Below are positions 1-9,153 of a DNA stretch of 64,000 nucleotides, piece by piece. The first letter of the stretch is position 1. Each line of letters begins with the position of its first letter. The notes beneath the pieces were generated by a model, which worked only from the letters and a program-made list of their open reading frames with translations, did no database searches and was not told the DNA's origin. This DNA comes from Natrialba swarupiae (GTDB lineage Archaea; Halobacteriota; Halobacteria; Halobacteriales; Natrialbaceae): NCBI RefSeq assembly GCF_008245225.1, contig NZ_VTAW01000020.1, forward strand, positions 18,736 to 82,735, given 5' to 3'. Made by a program: the position numbers and the translations under genes.

Positions 1-644
1 AGCTCGAGGCCCACGGGAAGACGACCGTCCTCGTCGTCAGCGAACCCGCTGATGGCGCTTCGGTCGACGATCGTCCGACCGTTCTCGGCTGGCTCGCGTT
101 CACCGACACGATCCGGCCCGACGCGGCCGAGATGATCGCGAAACTCCGCGAGCGCGGTGTCGAACAGATCGTCATGCTGACGGGCGACAACGAACGAGTT
201 GCCCAGTACATCGCCGACGAACTCGGAATCGACGAGGTGTACGCGGAACTACTCCCCGAGGAGAAAGTCGATCACGTCGAGACGCTTCAGGAGCGCCACG
301 AGGCTGTCGCGATGGTCGGCGATGGGGTCAACGACGCCCCCGCACTCGCGACGGCCGATATCAGCATCGGCATGGGTGGCGCCGGAACCGACGTGGCACT
401 CGAGACGGCCGATATCGTCCTCATGTCGGACAAACTCGATCGGCTCCCCTACGCGTTCGCACTCAGCAAGGAGACCCGACGAACCCTGTATATCAACTTC
501 GCCATCGCGTTCGGGGCGATCGCGATCATGGTGATCGCGATTCTCACTGCCGGGATCCCACTCCCGGTCGCGGTGATCGGTCACGAGGGATCGACCGTCC
601 TCGTTAGCCTGATCGGGTTACGTCTGCTCCGTTTCGACGGCTGA
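1..644 (+). CDS. Heavy-metal P1B-type ATPase, C-terminal part (5' cut by window edge)
   Basis: The C-terminal end of a heavy-metal-exporting ATPase; the reading frame is open from base 3, so the start lies outside the window. Visible parts are the end of the P/N domain with TGDN, the hinge motif GDGVNDAP, and the metal-ATPase signature MGGAGTDVALETADIVLM. Two transmembrane helices close the protein, with HEGSTVLV near the end. That signature and the HEGST element are typical of the Zn/Cd/Pb (ZntA/CadA) branch rather than the Cu branch. The phosphorylated DKTG aspartate and the N-terminal metal-binding region are not in view, so the metal is inferred. The protein would sit in the cytoplasmic membrane and pump divalent soft metals out. 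Confidence 0.9.
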   Translation, partial: LEAHGKTTVLVVSEPADGASVDDRPTVLGWLAFTDTIRPDAAEMIAKLRERGVEQIVMLTGDNERVAQYIADELGIDEVYAELLPEEKVDHVETLQERHEAVAMVGDGVNDAPALATADISIGMGGAGTDVALETADIVLMSDKLDRLPYAFALSKETRRTLYINFAIAFGAIAIMVIAILTAGIPLPVAVIGHEGSTVLVSLIGLRLLRFDG

Positions 645-819
645 CACGGTCTGCTGTGACGATATTCCGGTGGAATCCCAGGACTGCTCGCGGTCACACC
701 GTTACTGACTGACAGCAGTCCGTACGACGTGCCACTGGGGTTTCGAGGGTCAGGACGCGGACCGGACCGGCCGAACGCAAAAGCGTACACTCTTGTGACT
801 GACGCCCAATCGTATACAC

Positions 820-1374
820 ATGGGATTTCACACGTTCCCGACCGACCGCGCCGACAAACTCGAGGATCCATCTCGCTACCGATTCTGTTCGCGCGAGGAA
901 CTGCTCGAGATGCTCGATCTCGAGTCCGATTTCGTCGTCGCGGACCTGGGTTCGGGGACGGGATTTTACTCGCGGGAGGTCGCACCGTTCGCCGAGACGC
1001 TGTACGCGGTCGATGTCCAGGAGGAAATGCACGAGTACCACCGTGAGGTGGGGCTCCTCGAAAACGTCGAACTGGTCACGGCCGGTGTCGACTCGATGCC
1101 GTTCGACGACGACGAACTCGATGGCGCGTTCTCGACGATGACACATCACGAGTACGCCACCGACGAGACGATGGCGGAACTCGTCCGCGTCGTTCGACCA
1201 GGGGGTCGTCTCGTCACCGTCGACTGGTCCGCTTCGGGGGCTGGCGACGAGGGACCGCCGATGGACGAACGATTCGGTCCCGACGACGTCGCCAGTCAAC
1301 TCGAGGAGGCGGGCTTTACCCTCGAGCGCGTTCACGACCGGCCGGAGACGCTGGCAGTCGTTGCTCGTCGGTAA
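820..1374 (+). CDS. Class I SAM-dependent methyltransferase
   Basis: A 184-residue Methyltransf_11/25-type protein. Motif I is VADLGSGTGFYSREV at about residues 40-54, followed by the acidic end of strand 2 (YAVDVQ) and a post-I segment with DGAFSTMTHHEY. The region VVRPGGRLVTVDW matches motif III of this fold. The substrate cannot be told from sequence; small proteins like this often methylate metalloids, small metabolites or lipids. The start was chosen at ATG 820 because it opens directly into the conserved N-terminal FHTFPTDRADKLEDP segment. It follows a heavy-metal ATPase by 175 bp on the same strand, so a metal or metalloid link is possible but unproven. Confidence 0.85.
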   Translation: MGFHTFPTDRADKLEDPSRYRFCSREELLEMLDLESDFVVADLGSGTGFYSREVAPFAETLYAVDVQEEMHEYHREVGLLENVELVTAGVDSMPFDDDELDGAFSTMTHHEYATDETMAELVRVVRPGGRLVTVDWSASGAGDEGPPMDERFGPDDVASQLEEAGFTLERVHDRPETLAVVARR

Positions 1375-1727
1375 TTTCGAGCGGCCACCCCGCTTCGTGG
1401 ATCTGTCTCGGCCCCTTCGGGAGACAGCGGTGTCGAGGCCGTCTGAGTCCATTACCACTCCCCGTGACTGGGGGTTTATTACTTCGACCACTGATCGTGT
1501 CAGTGTGGGTACTATCCCACCACCGGTGATGGCGAGGACACACGTCGATATCGGTCACTTCGGGCGAGTGCGTGTATCACCTTCCACGAGCTACACGAGC
1601 GTGGTCAGCCCAGTCACTGTGACTGCCCTCGGCTTCGAGGAACGTTGTGCGACGATATCCGCTCGAGTGACGCAAGGGAGCTCGCCGCTGGCCACGGGAG
1701 ACGGAATAGCCGCTTGGGGAACCGTCC
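1375..1727. other. Intergenic, no gene seen
   Basis: The open frames here have no recognisable protein character and low-complexity composition. I see no repeat, RNA gene or clear palindrome in this stretch; it probably carries the promoter of the following protease gene. Confidence 0.5.
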
Positions 1728-2597
1728 ATGAATACTGATCTGCAAGCGGTTGCCCGATCCCACCAAGTCACACTCTTTTTCGTCCTCGCCATCGCGTTCA
1801 CGTGGACAGCTCACGGTATCGAAATCGTCACCGGCCGCCCGTTGATTCCGATCGGTGTGTTAGGGCCGATACTCGCTGCGGCACTCCTCACGTGGGTAAC
1901 CGGCGGAAGCCTCCGACAGTGGGCGGGACAAGTTCTCATCTGGCGGACCGGACTTCGCTGGTACCTGATCGCAATCGTCGGGTTGCCAGTCGTTCTCGTC
2001 GTCAGCTCGACGGTGCTGATCGTGGTCCTCACCGGTGACCCGCCACGGCCGGAACTGCTGCCCGAGCGGACGGGCTTGATCGTCGGCTACTTTTTCTTTC
2101 AACTGTTCCTCCAGGGCGGCCTCGAGGAGTTCGGCTGGCGCGGGTTCGCGCTGCCGCGACTCCAGGAACGATACACCGCGCTCGTTGCAAGCATCGTGAT
2201 CGGTGTCGTGTGGGCGCTCTGGCACGGGCCGCTGTTTTTCGTTCCGGGTACCTACTACTCGCAAATCCCTCCGGTGTTGTATCTCTTGCAGACGATCGGA
2301 ACGTCGGTGATGATCACGTGGGTGTACAACAGCACCGGCGGCAGCGTCTTGCTGGCGATGGCGTTCCACGCGGCCAACAACGTGAGTATGTTGCTGTACC
2401 CGTGGGAAATCGATATCGAGGTGATCGAAACGTCCCTCGCGGTAGACGTATCGATGACGATCGTCTATCTCGCCGTCGCGACACTGCTCGTGGTCGTCTA
2501 CGGTGGCGCAAACCTGACGAACCGTGAGACGATTCCCGGCACGGAGCACACGGGGGGCGTTCCGGAAAATCGGACCGAAACGGCTGCCACGGACTGA
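1728..2597 (+). CDS. CPBP-family intramembrane metalloprotease
   Basis: A 289-residue polytopic membrane protein with about eight hydrophobic segments. The three hallmark motifs of the CPBP (Rce1/Abi) family are intact: EEFGWR with E133, E134 and R138; WHGP with H166; and FHAANN with H214 and N218. These residues form the glutamate/histidine metal site of type II CAAX prenyl proteases. In prokaryotes the family has varied roles, including bacteriocin self-immunity and membrane protein processing, and the substrate here is unknown. The acidic, soluble tail after residue 265 is typical of haloarchaea. A second, more distant CPBP gene lies at 4592-5518. Confidence 0.9.
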   Translation: MNTDLQAVARSHQVTLFFVLAIAFTWTAHGIEIVTGRPLIPIGVLGPILAAALLTWVTGGSLRQWAGQVLIWRTGLRWYLIAIVGLPVVLVVSSTVLIVVLTGDPPRPELLPERTGLIVGYFFFQLFLQGGLEEFGWRGFALPRLQERYTALVASIVIGVVWALWHGPLFFVPGTYYSQIPPVLYLLQTIGTSVMITWVYNSTGGSVLLAMAFHAANNVSMLLYPWEIDIEVIETSLAVDVSMTIVYLAVATLLVVVYGGANLTNRETIPGTEHTGGVPENRTETAATD

Positions 2598-2612
2598 TAC
2601 CGTCGAACAGAA

Positions 2613-2698
2613 CTATAGTAGCCACTGCACGTCAATGCACACCTAATCGCACGACTTCTGTGCGATCAGTGTGTAAATAGTTGCAGTTGTTACTATAG
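2613..2698. repeat. Palindromic MITE-like repeat, family A, copy 1
   Basis: An 86-bp imperfect inverted repeat running from CTATAGTA to TACTATAG. The inner arms pair ACAC/GTGTG and TCGCAC/GTGCGA around a short loop. Related copies lie at 4236-4320 and 44527-44611, and a half copy at about 9353-9388. There is no coding capacity, so a mobile palindrome or a transcription-end hairpin is likely. Confidence 0.75.
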
Positions 2699-2883
2699 TG
2701 TGAGCATTCGCCGCGCCTGTCTTGTGAATTCGCGTCAGTGACTGCTGTCCGACAGTATGAACGTTGCACATCCGCAGACGCGTCGCTAGTGGTGGACCGA
2801 GTGCGTCGAATCCCAACGTGTCCGTCGACGTGTGACTCGCCACGTCGGTTCCGACGTTATTCCTCCGCCGTCTCGCTGGTCCC

Positions 2884-4209
2884 CTAATTGGACTGCTGTA
2901 TCTCGCCCAAAAGCACGTCGACGACCACGAGGAGCACCCAGAGCATCGCGCCGTAGATGAGGATCCACTCCACGACGAACGGAGACTCGAGCATTGGGGT
3001 GGTAACGTACAACATTACGGGTGGAATCAGTCCGACGAGTCCGCCGTAGACGGCTGGGACTCGAGGGAATTGTGGGTGGCCGTACAGCGCGATATTGAGT
3101 AGAATGAGCGTCGCGCTCAAGGCCAGAAACAGTGGGATGACCAACGCCGCGTGTCCGTCGAAATCGACGGAGTAGATCCCGTTCATGATCAGCGCGACCC
3201 CGACGAAGAGTCCGACTAGTTGCCCGGCCACGAGTACCGCATTCCGTCGACGACTCCGGGTGTAGTAAATATTCAATCCACCGACAAATAGTATCAGGGC
3301 AAGTCCCTGAAAGATCTGGCCGGCATCGTAAAACTGTGCGCCGAGAGCGGTGTTCGCGCCACGACCGCTGGCCACTGTGCCCCCGAGATCGCTGTGAAAG
3401 TTCGATAACGGGGAGAACGCGCCTGACCAGTGGGAGTACGCCATCCCGGTGAAGAACGCTTCACCGAGGAGCAGGAATAGTCCGCCGAGGGCGGTGAGAG
3501 ACCATCGAAATGGATTTCCTGGCGAGTCCCGCTGGTGTGCTTTTGAACTTCGTTTGAACCCGTTCGACAGCACTCCCCTTCTGAACGCGTCGATGGTGAC
3601 GAGAAAGATCCAGACGAACGCGGCGTAGATGAGGATCCATTCGGCAATAAAGAGCGGATCCGCAGTGACGTACATCAGAAGGTACCGACCCAGCGGGAGT
3701 ATCGCGACGAGGACGCCGTAGCCGGCGATCCACCGGGGAAATCCCGGGTAGCGATAGAGGGCCGCGTTGATCGGAACGAGTCCGATGGTAATTCCCAGAA
3801 ACATCGGAATGACCCACATCGCGTGGCCAGTTTCGAAATCGAGCGAGTAGACGCCGTTCATGATCAGTGCGACCCCGATGAAGATCCCGGCGAGCTGGCC
3901 GATGGTGAGCAACGCGTCCCGTCGGCGATCCCCCGTGTAGTAGACGTACAGGCCGCCGATGAACAGGATCACCGCGAGGCCGATGAACACCTGGCCCGCA
4001 TTGTAGTACTGCGCCCCCAGTGCCGTGTTCGCACCCGGCGGACCACCGACCGTCATGCCCAGGTCGCTGTGGTAGTGGGTGAGCGGCGAGAACTCGTCCG
4101 GCCAGCGGCGGTAGGCCTGGCCGGTGAAGAATGCCTCTCCGAGCAGGACGAGAATCCCGCCGAGGACGGTCAATGGCCACCGGAACGGGTTTCGTAGCTG
4201 CAGCCCCAT
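2884..4209 (-). CDS. Tandem-duplicated DUF998-like membrane protein
   Basis: A 441-residue integral membrane protein made of two homologous halves, residues about 6-205 and 226-441. Both halves repeat the same landmarks in order: NPFRW, GEAFFTG, FSPL with HSDLG, GANTALGAQ, YYT with an RRR loop, GVALIMNG(V/I)YS, and AEWILIY or VEWILIY before the end. The family resembles DUF998 (six or seven helices, function unknown), normally a single unit of about 200-230 residues, so this is a duplication and fusion. I start it at the methionine at 4209 because the 21 upstream residues of a longer frame look non-coding. A family A palindrome begins 27 bp upstream. Confidence 0.75.
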   Translation of the reverse strand: MGLQLRNPFRWPLTVLGGILVLLGEAFFTGQAYRRWPDEFSPLTHYHSDLGMTVGGPPGANTALGAQYYNAGQVFIGLAVILFIGGLYVYYTGDRRRDALLTIGQLAGIFIGVALIMNGVYSLDFETGHAMWVIPMFLGITIGLVPINAALYRYPGFPRWIAGYGVLVAILPLGRYLLMYVTADPLFIAEWILIYAAFVWIFLVTIDAFRRGVLSNGFKRSSKAHQRDSPGNPFRWSLTALGGLFLLLGEAFFTGMAYSHWSGAFSPLSNFHSDLGGTVASGRGANTALGAQFYDAGQIFQGLALILFVGGLNIYYTRSRRRNAVLVAGQLVGLFVGVALIMNGIYSVDFDGHAALVIPLFLALSATLILLNIALYGHPQFPRVPAVYGGLVGLIPPVMLYVTTPMLESPFVVEWILIYGAMLWVLLVVVDVLLGEIQQSN

Positions 4210-4235
4210 GCCAGCGTCTTCAGCAGGGAGAACAA

Positions 4236-4320
4236 TATAGTACCAACTGCAACTGTTTATACCCGATTGCACAGCTATCGTGCGATCGGTGGATAAACTG
4301 ACTTTTAGTGGCTATGATAG
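4236..4320. repeat. Palindromic MITE-like repeat, family A, copy 2
   Basis: An 85-bp imperfect palindrome from ATATAGTACCAACTGCAAC to a degenerate GGCTATGATAG. The central arms are GATTGCAC and GTGCGATC. It lies directly in the promoter region of the DUF998-like gene, so it may affect that gene's expression. Confidence 0.7.
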
Positions 4321-4481
4321 CTCCGTTTCGGCAGGGATCGACGAGGACCCGAACCAGATACTGGCCCGCCAGACGCGCGATTCGCATCGGTCAGAGAATG
4401 TCGGTTACTCCGTCGAGGGGAGACGATCACGCGGACGTCGAGTGGCTGCGTCGCCCGCTGTCGGTGATGTCGAAGCCTGTC

Positions 4482-4563
4482 ATACGGTTTACTGTAGTCA
4501 ATTACCGCCGATCACCGACCACGTCACTGGTGATCGGCGGTACATAGTTACAGCAATCCGTAT
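4482..4563. repeat. Palindromic MITE-like repeat, family B, copy 1
   Basis: An 82-bp inverted repeat bounded by ATACGG and CCGTAT, with long perfect inner arms ACCGCCGATCACC and GGTGATCGGCGGT around a short loop. It sits just beyond the 3' end of the CPBP gene on the minus strand, so it could also act as a transcription-end hairpin. A related copy lies at 13010-13083. Confidence 0.75.
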
Positions 4564-4591
4564 CAGTCTCCGAAGAGCCGGTGGCGAGGGA

Positions 4592-5518
4592 CTACTCTGT
4601 ACCGGATGACTGTACACGAGCGCGTCGGCTTAGTGTCTTCGGCCCGTAGACCGAGACCACCACGACGACGACCAGCAGCGCCAACACTGCTGGGAAGAAG
4701 CGTCCAACGGGACCGTGTGGCACGAGTTCGCCGCTGAAGTTTCCCGAGAAGTGAAACAGCACGGCTCCGAGAATACTGCGGCCCGTGTTGTTGTAGATCC
4801 AGGTGTACAGAACTGAGACGACCGTCGCCCCGAACATGAACTCCCAAAACGGGAGTGTCAACACACCCAGTTCGGCCTGATAGGTCCCGACCATCACGAA
4901 CATGGGGACGTGCCAGACGGCCCAGAAAAATCCGAGTATCAGACTCGCCCACAACGCGTTCCAACGCGCCTGCAGCCCGTCGAGTGCGTATCCGCGCCAG
5001 CCCAGTTCTTCGGGTAGTGGGCCAAAGATCACCATGAAAACCGCGTACGGGAGGAGCGATACCGGATCAGCGGCGAACTCGGCAGCTCGCTCGAACGCTG
5101 GAACCGCGTCGCCGGCGAGGACGCCTAAGAGTAGTGCCAACCCGTTCAGGACCGGAACGAGCAGGAGGATCACGGCGTACCAGCGTAGCCCGATCCGCCG
5201 GACGTCGACGAGCCGCCGCCAGTAGTCACGCCGGTGTTTCCCCTCTGCGTCCCAAAAGAGCAGAAAAATCGCCGCCCCTGGGACGCCGAGTCCACCGGCG
5301 GCGAACAGAATTACCCCGGGCAGTGCGAACGGGTCGTACTCGAGGACGACCAGTGGGATCCAGAAGAGGTACGAGACACCGAACGCGATGGCGAAGAACT
5401 GCCACGGGTTCGAGTACTCGAAGAACTCCGGGTCCACGTCCGGAGACGCGACAAGCGAGATGGTCGACGTCTCGCTCGCTGGTTCGTCGTCGGCGCTGTC
5501 GTTAGTCATTCGGTTCAC
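4592..5518 (-). CDS. CPBP-family intramembrane metalloprotease (second copy)
   Basis: A 308-residue membrane protease with the full CPBP motif set: EELGWRGYAL with E170, E171 and R175; WHVP with H203; and FHFSGN with H256 and N260. About eight hydrophobic segments follow a 35-residue soluble acidic N-terminus. The start overlaps the end of the serine hydrolase gene by 17 bp, so the two are probably translated from one message. The alternative start three codons in (5509) keeps the overlap. The pairing with a class C-like hydrolase suggests a shared role at the cell envelope, but no substrate can be named. It is only distantly similar to the CPBP gene at 1728. Confidence 0.88.
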   Translation of the reverse strand: MNRMTNDSADDEPASETSTISLVASPDVDPEFFEYSNPWQFFAIAFGVSYLFWIPLVVLEYDPFALPGVILFAAGGLGVPGAAIFLLFWDAEGKHRRDYWRRLVDVRRIGLRWYAVILLLVPVLNGLALLLGVLAGDAVPAFERAAEFAADPVSLLPYAVFMVIFGPLPEELGWRGYALDGLQARWNALWASLILGFFWAVWHVPMFVMVGTYQAELGVLTLPFWEFMFGATVVSVLYTWIYNNTGRSILGAVLFHFSGNFSGELVPHGPVGRFFPAVLALLVVVVVVSVYGPKTLSRRARVQSSGTE

Positions 5519-7007
5519 CCGTGCCTGTTTTGGGAAACAGGACCGTCACCAACAGGAGAGCGACGACTGCCGACAGTGCCAGTCCGATCCACTCGGCGAT
5601 CACCGGCAGGAAGAACGCCACAGTTTCTCGACCGATGGTCCACCAGAGCCCGAACGTTACGACTGCGAGGATGCCCAGGACCGCTCGAGTGACGCGGTCG
5701 CGGTCGGATAGCGGGGCGAACGTTCGCGTTCCCGCGATAGCACCATATCCGAGTCGGAGGGCGAGCCCGGCCGCAACACCGACGAGAATCCAGACTGGCA
5801 GGCGAATCCAGCTCCTCGCGCGCGTCAGCGACTGACTGGGGAGGCCGCGTCGATCCGTCCACGCCGCCACGACGTCGGCGATAAGCTGGACACTCCGTTC
5901 GCTGTTCGTGAGGATGACGATTCCGTCGCCGGTCCCGGGGACAGCGTGAAACCAGTGCCACGAACCGGATCCTTGCCCGCCGTTCATCACTGCCCGCTCC
6001 CCATCGGAGAGCGTTTCGACGAAGTGTCCGAGCCCCGCGCCGTCGCTGGCGAGGCCGTAGAAGCCCGTCGTTTCGACAGTCGGAGCGTATAGTTCCGCGA
6101 CGTGCGCCGGTTCGAGGACGCCCCGCCCCACCGGTTCCCCGCTCGTCTCCGTGCCAGCGGCGACGAAGCGAGCGATGTCTGTCGCAGTTGCGTACAGCCC
6201 GCTGTGGGCGCTGGCGGGACTATGTTTCGCGGGGGCCTGGGAGCCATCCACGAAGTGCTCCGTGGCCAGTTCCGATCGGAGCCCCTCGGTGGCGACGAAG
6301 GTGGCACTCTCCATCTCGAGCGGCTCGAGGATTTCGTCGGCCACGTACGCTGTGAAGTCACGCCCCGTAACGTCCTCGAGGAGGAGTTCCAGTAGCGCGT
6401 ACCCGATATTCGAGTACCGGAACTCACCGGGTTCGCTCGTCGGTCGTGCCGCTGGTCCGTCCGCGTGTCCGGACAGCGCCTCTCGAAGCGGTGGCGGCTC
6501 TTCGTCCAGCGGGACGCTCTCGTACCCACCTGCTGGCAGCCCGGCACTGTGGGCGAGCAATCGACGAACGGTCACGTCGTCCCACGAATACGCGGCGTCA
6601 GGACGCTCCCAGCTCGTCAGGTGTCGGCCAACCGGATCGTCGAGTTCGAGCTCGCCTTGCTCGACGAGCTTCAGTACCGCCCACGCAGTGATCGACTTCG
6701 TAAGTGATTGCACCCGGAACGGGGTGTCTTCGGCCATCGGGCGTCCGTCTGCGGGGTCAGCACTACCGTAGGCACCGTTCCACGTCACCTCGCCGTCCTC
6801 GACCAGGGCGATCGACGCCCCCGGAACGTCGTAGCGATCGAGCACAGCCGGAACGCGCTCGTCGAGATACGCCGGGAGCGATTCGTCGGCGGAGGTGGGC
6901 TCGCTGACAGTGCCAAATCGGCTCGAGAGTCCTCCATTTGCTCCAACGAGGGAGGCCGCAAGCAATCGGCGGCGGGTCGTGACTGGCCCCGAGCGATCCG
7001 ACGGCAT
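5502..7007 (-). CDS. Serine hydrolase of the beta-lactamase/PBP4* type with C-terminal membrane anchor
   Basis: A 501-residue protein opening with a twin-arginine export signal (TTRRRLLAASL). The catalytic domain, residues about 40-380, has the SxxK motif S101-L-T-K104 and the YxN motif Y198-S199-N200. A glycine-rich segment after ERAVMNGGQGSGSW stands where the third (KTG/HxG) motif is expected. The C-terminal 110 residues hold about four transmembrane helices, so the enzyme domain is probably held on the outer face. Relatives act as esterases, D-amino peptidases or beta-lactamases. Archaea lack peptidoglycan, so a peptidase or esterase role is more likely. It is first in an operon with the CPBP protease downstream. 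Confidence 0.88.
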   Translation of the reverse strand: MPSDRSGPVTTRRRLLAASLVGANGGLSSRFGTVSEPTSADESLPAYLDERVPAVLDRYDVPGASIALVEDGEVTWNGAYGSADPADGRPMAEDTPFRVQSLTKSITAWAVLKLVEQGELELDDPVGRHLTSWERPDAAYSWDDVTVRRLLAHSAGLPAGGYESVPLDEEPPPLREALSGHADGPAARPTSEPGEFRYSNIGYALLELLLEDVTGRDFTAYVADEILEPLEMESATFVATEGLRSELATEHFVDGSQAPAKHSPASAHSGLYATATDIARFVAAGTETSGEPVGRGVLEPAHVAELYAPTVETTGFYGLASDGAGLGHFVETLSDGERAVMNGGQGSGSWHWFHAVPGTGDGIVILTNSERSVQLIADVVAAWTDRRGLPSQSLTRARSWIRLPVWILVGVAAGLALRLGYGAIAGTRTFAPLSDRDRVTRAVLGILAVVTFGLWWTIGRETVAFFLPVIAEWIGLALSAVVALLLVTVLFPKTGTGEPND

Positions 7008-7347
7008 AGTTCTTCTTGTGTGGACTGACTGATAAACATCGTCGCTTCGCTCGAGAGAAATTACGCTTCGGAGATAGGTGGATCGATAATGCGTTACTGA
7101 CAGTCATGAGCCATTTTCTGAGTCTGAATAATCGGTACAACTGATGGCGTATCGAGTGAAACGACCATGTTCCTGACGTGAAATTCTCGCCAAAAGTGAT
7201 TCCTTAGTTGACCGTCCCGATTACCGGCGATCCGCGCCTGTACAGCATCGAGTGCAACGTCTCACCCGAAGGTTTACTGGTGCGGACGTGGTCCGGCTAC
7301 GTAGCTGTTGTCGGAGTCGTGACAGCGGGTATAACAGTCTACAAGTG
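7008..7347. other. Intergenic between divergent genes
   Basis: No coding pattern, RNA gene or strong repeat is visible. It separates the hydrolase operon (minus) from a small membrane protein gene (plus) and should hold both promoters. Confidence 0.5.
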
Positions 7348-7356
7348 GTGAATCCG

Positions 7357-7746
7357 ATGGCCGGTCCCCTCACATACGTCGTCGCGATTGCAGTGGCGAT
7401 CCACGGACTCATTCACTTTTTCGGGATCGGCGTCTACTTCGAATTACTCGAGCTGGCAGATCTCCCGTACAAAACCACGCTACTCGGCGGCGCCGTCGAC
7501 GTGGGGGACGTTGGGATCCGGGTCTTTGCGGTGCTGACCGCTGTGGCCGGCGTCGGGTTCGTCGCGTCGGCTGCCGCGTTGGTCGCTGGCTGGCGCTATT
7601 GGCGAGACACGCTGCTCGCAGTGACTGTGTTGTCGTTGCTCCTTACGGCGCTCGATTGGACCGTCGCCTCCGCAGGCGTTCTGGCGAATCTGGCCATCCT
7701 GGCTGGTCTTCTCGTGCTGCCGCGGTTGTCAGTAACCCACGACTGA
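7357..7746 (+). CDS. Small integral membrane protein, 3' end replaced by tnpB element
   Basis: A 129-residue protein of about four hydrophobic helices beginning MAGPLTYVVAIAVAIHGLIHFFG; GTG 7348 is an alternative start three codons earlier. I do not recognise a characterised family. It resembles short haloarchaeal membrane proteins of unknown function that start with an IHGLIH-type helix. The last helix (ANLAILAGLLVLPRLS) runs into the terminal hairpin of the tnpB element, so the final residues VTHD and the stop codon come from the element. The native C-terminus therefore looks cut or altered, although the membrane core is intact. Confidence 0.6.
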   Translation: MAGPLTYVVAIAVAIHGLIHFFGIGVYFELLELADLPYKTTLLGGAVDVGDVGIRVFAVLTAVAGVGFVASAAALVAGWRYWRDTLLAVTVLSLLLTALDWTVASAGVLANLAILAGLLVLPRLSVTHD

Positions 7747-9030
7747 AGTCGTGGGCTTGTCAGTGGACTCCCCTTCTGCCGTCGAATTGACGGAGGCGGT
7801 GTAATCGCCGTTCAGGTTCAGCGTCCCTGACGTTAGCGCACACTGACAGGGTGCGCCTCCACTCGAAGACTTCTGCCCCGAGTGGAGTTTTTTGAGAAGT
7901 TTGCGAGCGATGTTTTTGCTCGCATTATAATCTGCGTTCAGTTCGTACTCGCACTTCTGACACACGAACTGGTGTTTTGACTGCCGATTAGACTCGTGGG
8001 TAAACCCGCACTTGGAACACCGCTGACTCGTGTACGCCGGACTCACCTGTTCGACCCCGATGCCGAACATCTCGGCTTTGTATTCGACGTAGTGGTACAA
8101 GCGCCGGAACGCCCATGCATGGAAGCGTTTTGCACCCGCCATCCGGTCACGAATCCCGGTCAGGTTCTCGAACGCAATGTGCGTACACCCGTGGTCATGA
8201 GCTTCTTCGAGAATCTGGTTCGAAGCGCGATGGAGTTCGTCTTGCATCCAGCGGTGTTCGCGATCTTTCATTGATTGAATCGACAGGTGTGCCGACCGCG
8301 TCCCAGTCTGTTGCATTGACCCACGAGTCTTCTCGAACTCTCGGCGTCGATGATTCATCTCGTCAGCGTTTCCGATGAACACGCCTGTCGAAGTCACGGC
8401 GAGCGAACCGTCCACGTTTAGGTCAACGCCAAGGACTGTTCTGTGCTTGGTATCAAAAGAAGTTGTGGACTGCTCTCGGTCATCACGTTCGAGTCGGCGC
8501 ATCCGTGCATGGAGATAGAACGACTCTGTGGAACGGTCGTACTGCAATGTGGACATACGGAACTCGTAGTCCTCATTCAGCAGATACTCACCAATTGGTG
8601 TTCCCACTGGTTTGGTTGGGATCACGTAGTCGCACTCGACACGGCCGTTCACCGTGGACAGAGAGACGTGATCGCGGTGGAACGTTGCGCTTCGTTTGTC
8701 GTAGACAACGCTCCACGTGTCGAAGTGCGGTTGACTCGTCTTGTCGCCGTCCTTGAGGCGAGCGACACCGCTTTTTGTGGCCTCTATAGCGCGTCGAATC
8801 CCTTTCTGCACGAGATTCGCGGTCAACTCCGTTTCGCTACGAAGTCTGTCGTAGAGGGCTTTCTCAGCACTCTGTTTCGAGGTTATACAGTAGTCGTGTG
8901 GGTATCTCCACGCCCAGTCTGCCGTCGTATTGGCACAGTGGAGGAACTGGTCTTTGGTCTGATGGAGGTCGTCGCACCGCTCTGTAGGGACATCGAGTTT
9001 GACTTTGACGGTGCGAATCACGTCTTCCAT
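7729..9030 (-). CDS. tnpB: TnpB, RNA-guided nuclease of an IS200/IS605-group (IS1341-type) element
   Basis: A 433-residue TnpB with an OrfB_IS605 fold. The RuvC-type acidic triad is present as D203 (GVDLNVDG), E288 (AFENLT) and D367 (NADYNASKN). A four-cysteine zinc ribbon uses C338, C341, C357 and C360. These features suggest an active nuclease that would use an RNA made from the element's end to cut target DNA; this is known for the family and not shown here. No TnpA (Y1 transposase) gene is nearby, so the element cannot move by itself. The frame reads through the end hairpin and stops in flanking DNA, giving the tail KPTTSVVGY. Confidence 0.93.
   Translation of the reverse strand: MEDVIRTVKVKLDVPTERCDDLHQTKDQFLHCANTTADWAWRYPHDYCITSKQSAEKALYDRLRSETELTANLVQKGIRRAIEATKSGVARLKDGDKTSQPHFDTWSVVYDKRSATFHRDHVSLSTVNGRVECDYVIPTKPVGTPIGEYLLNEDYEFRMSTLQYDRSTESFYLHARMRRLERDDREQSTTSFDTKHRTVLGVDLNVDGSLAVTSTGVFIGNADEMNHRRREFEKTRGSMQQTGTRSAHLSIQSMKDREHRWMQDELHRASNQILEEAHDHGCTHIAFENLTGIRDRMAGAKRFHAWAFRRLYHYVEYKAEMFGIGVEQVSPAYTSQRCSKCGFTHESNRQSKHQFVCQKCEYELNADYNASKNIARKLLKKLHSGQKSSSGGAPCQCALTSGTLNLNGDYTASVNSTAEGESTDKPTTSVVGY
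7736..7860 (-). ncRNA. Candidate omega RNA region of tnpB
   Basis: In characterised TnpB systems the guide RNA overlaps the 3' end of tnpB and runs out of the element, with the guide taken from flanking DNA. The equivalent stretch here covers the last codons of tnpB and the end hairpin at 7736-7755. The RNA itself is inferred, and its ends are unknown. Confidence 0.4.
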
Positions 9031-9153
9031 CCGTATTTCACATATTGAATCAATTCTTTATAAATTCTATGACCCACGTTGGGGAATCCGACTGCTATCG
9101 CTCGTGGATTGATTCGAGCCTTGTCGGATTCCTCCCACGACTGAAGTCGTGGG
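7736..9153 (-). mobile_element. Stand-alone tnpB element bounded by identical 23-nt hairpins
   Basis: The same palindrome, CCCACGAC-TGAA-GTCGTGGG followed by CTT, occurs at 7736-7758 and 9134-9156 and encloses the tnpB gene. Hairpins near both ends are what Y1-transposase elements use for single-strand excision. The exact outer boundaries cannot be fixed without an empty site. The element cuts into the end of the small membrane protein gene. Confidence 0.8.

Noticed and set aside
1361..1738. 125-codon plus-strand frame after the methyltransferase
   Set aside because: Low-complexity Ser/Thr/Arg-rich product with no fold pattern, overlapping the next gene's start.
8443..9048. 201-codon plus-strand frame across tnpB
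   Set aside because: Antisense to tnpB, whose nuclease residues are intact.
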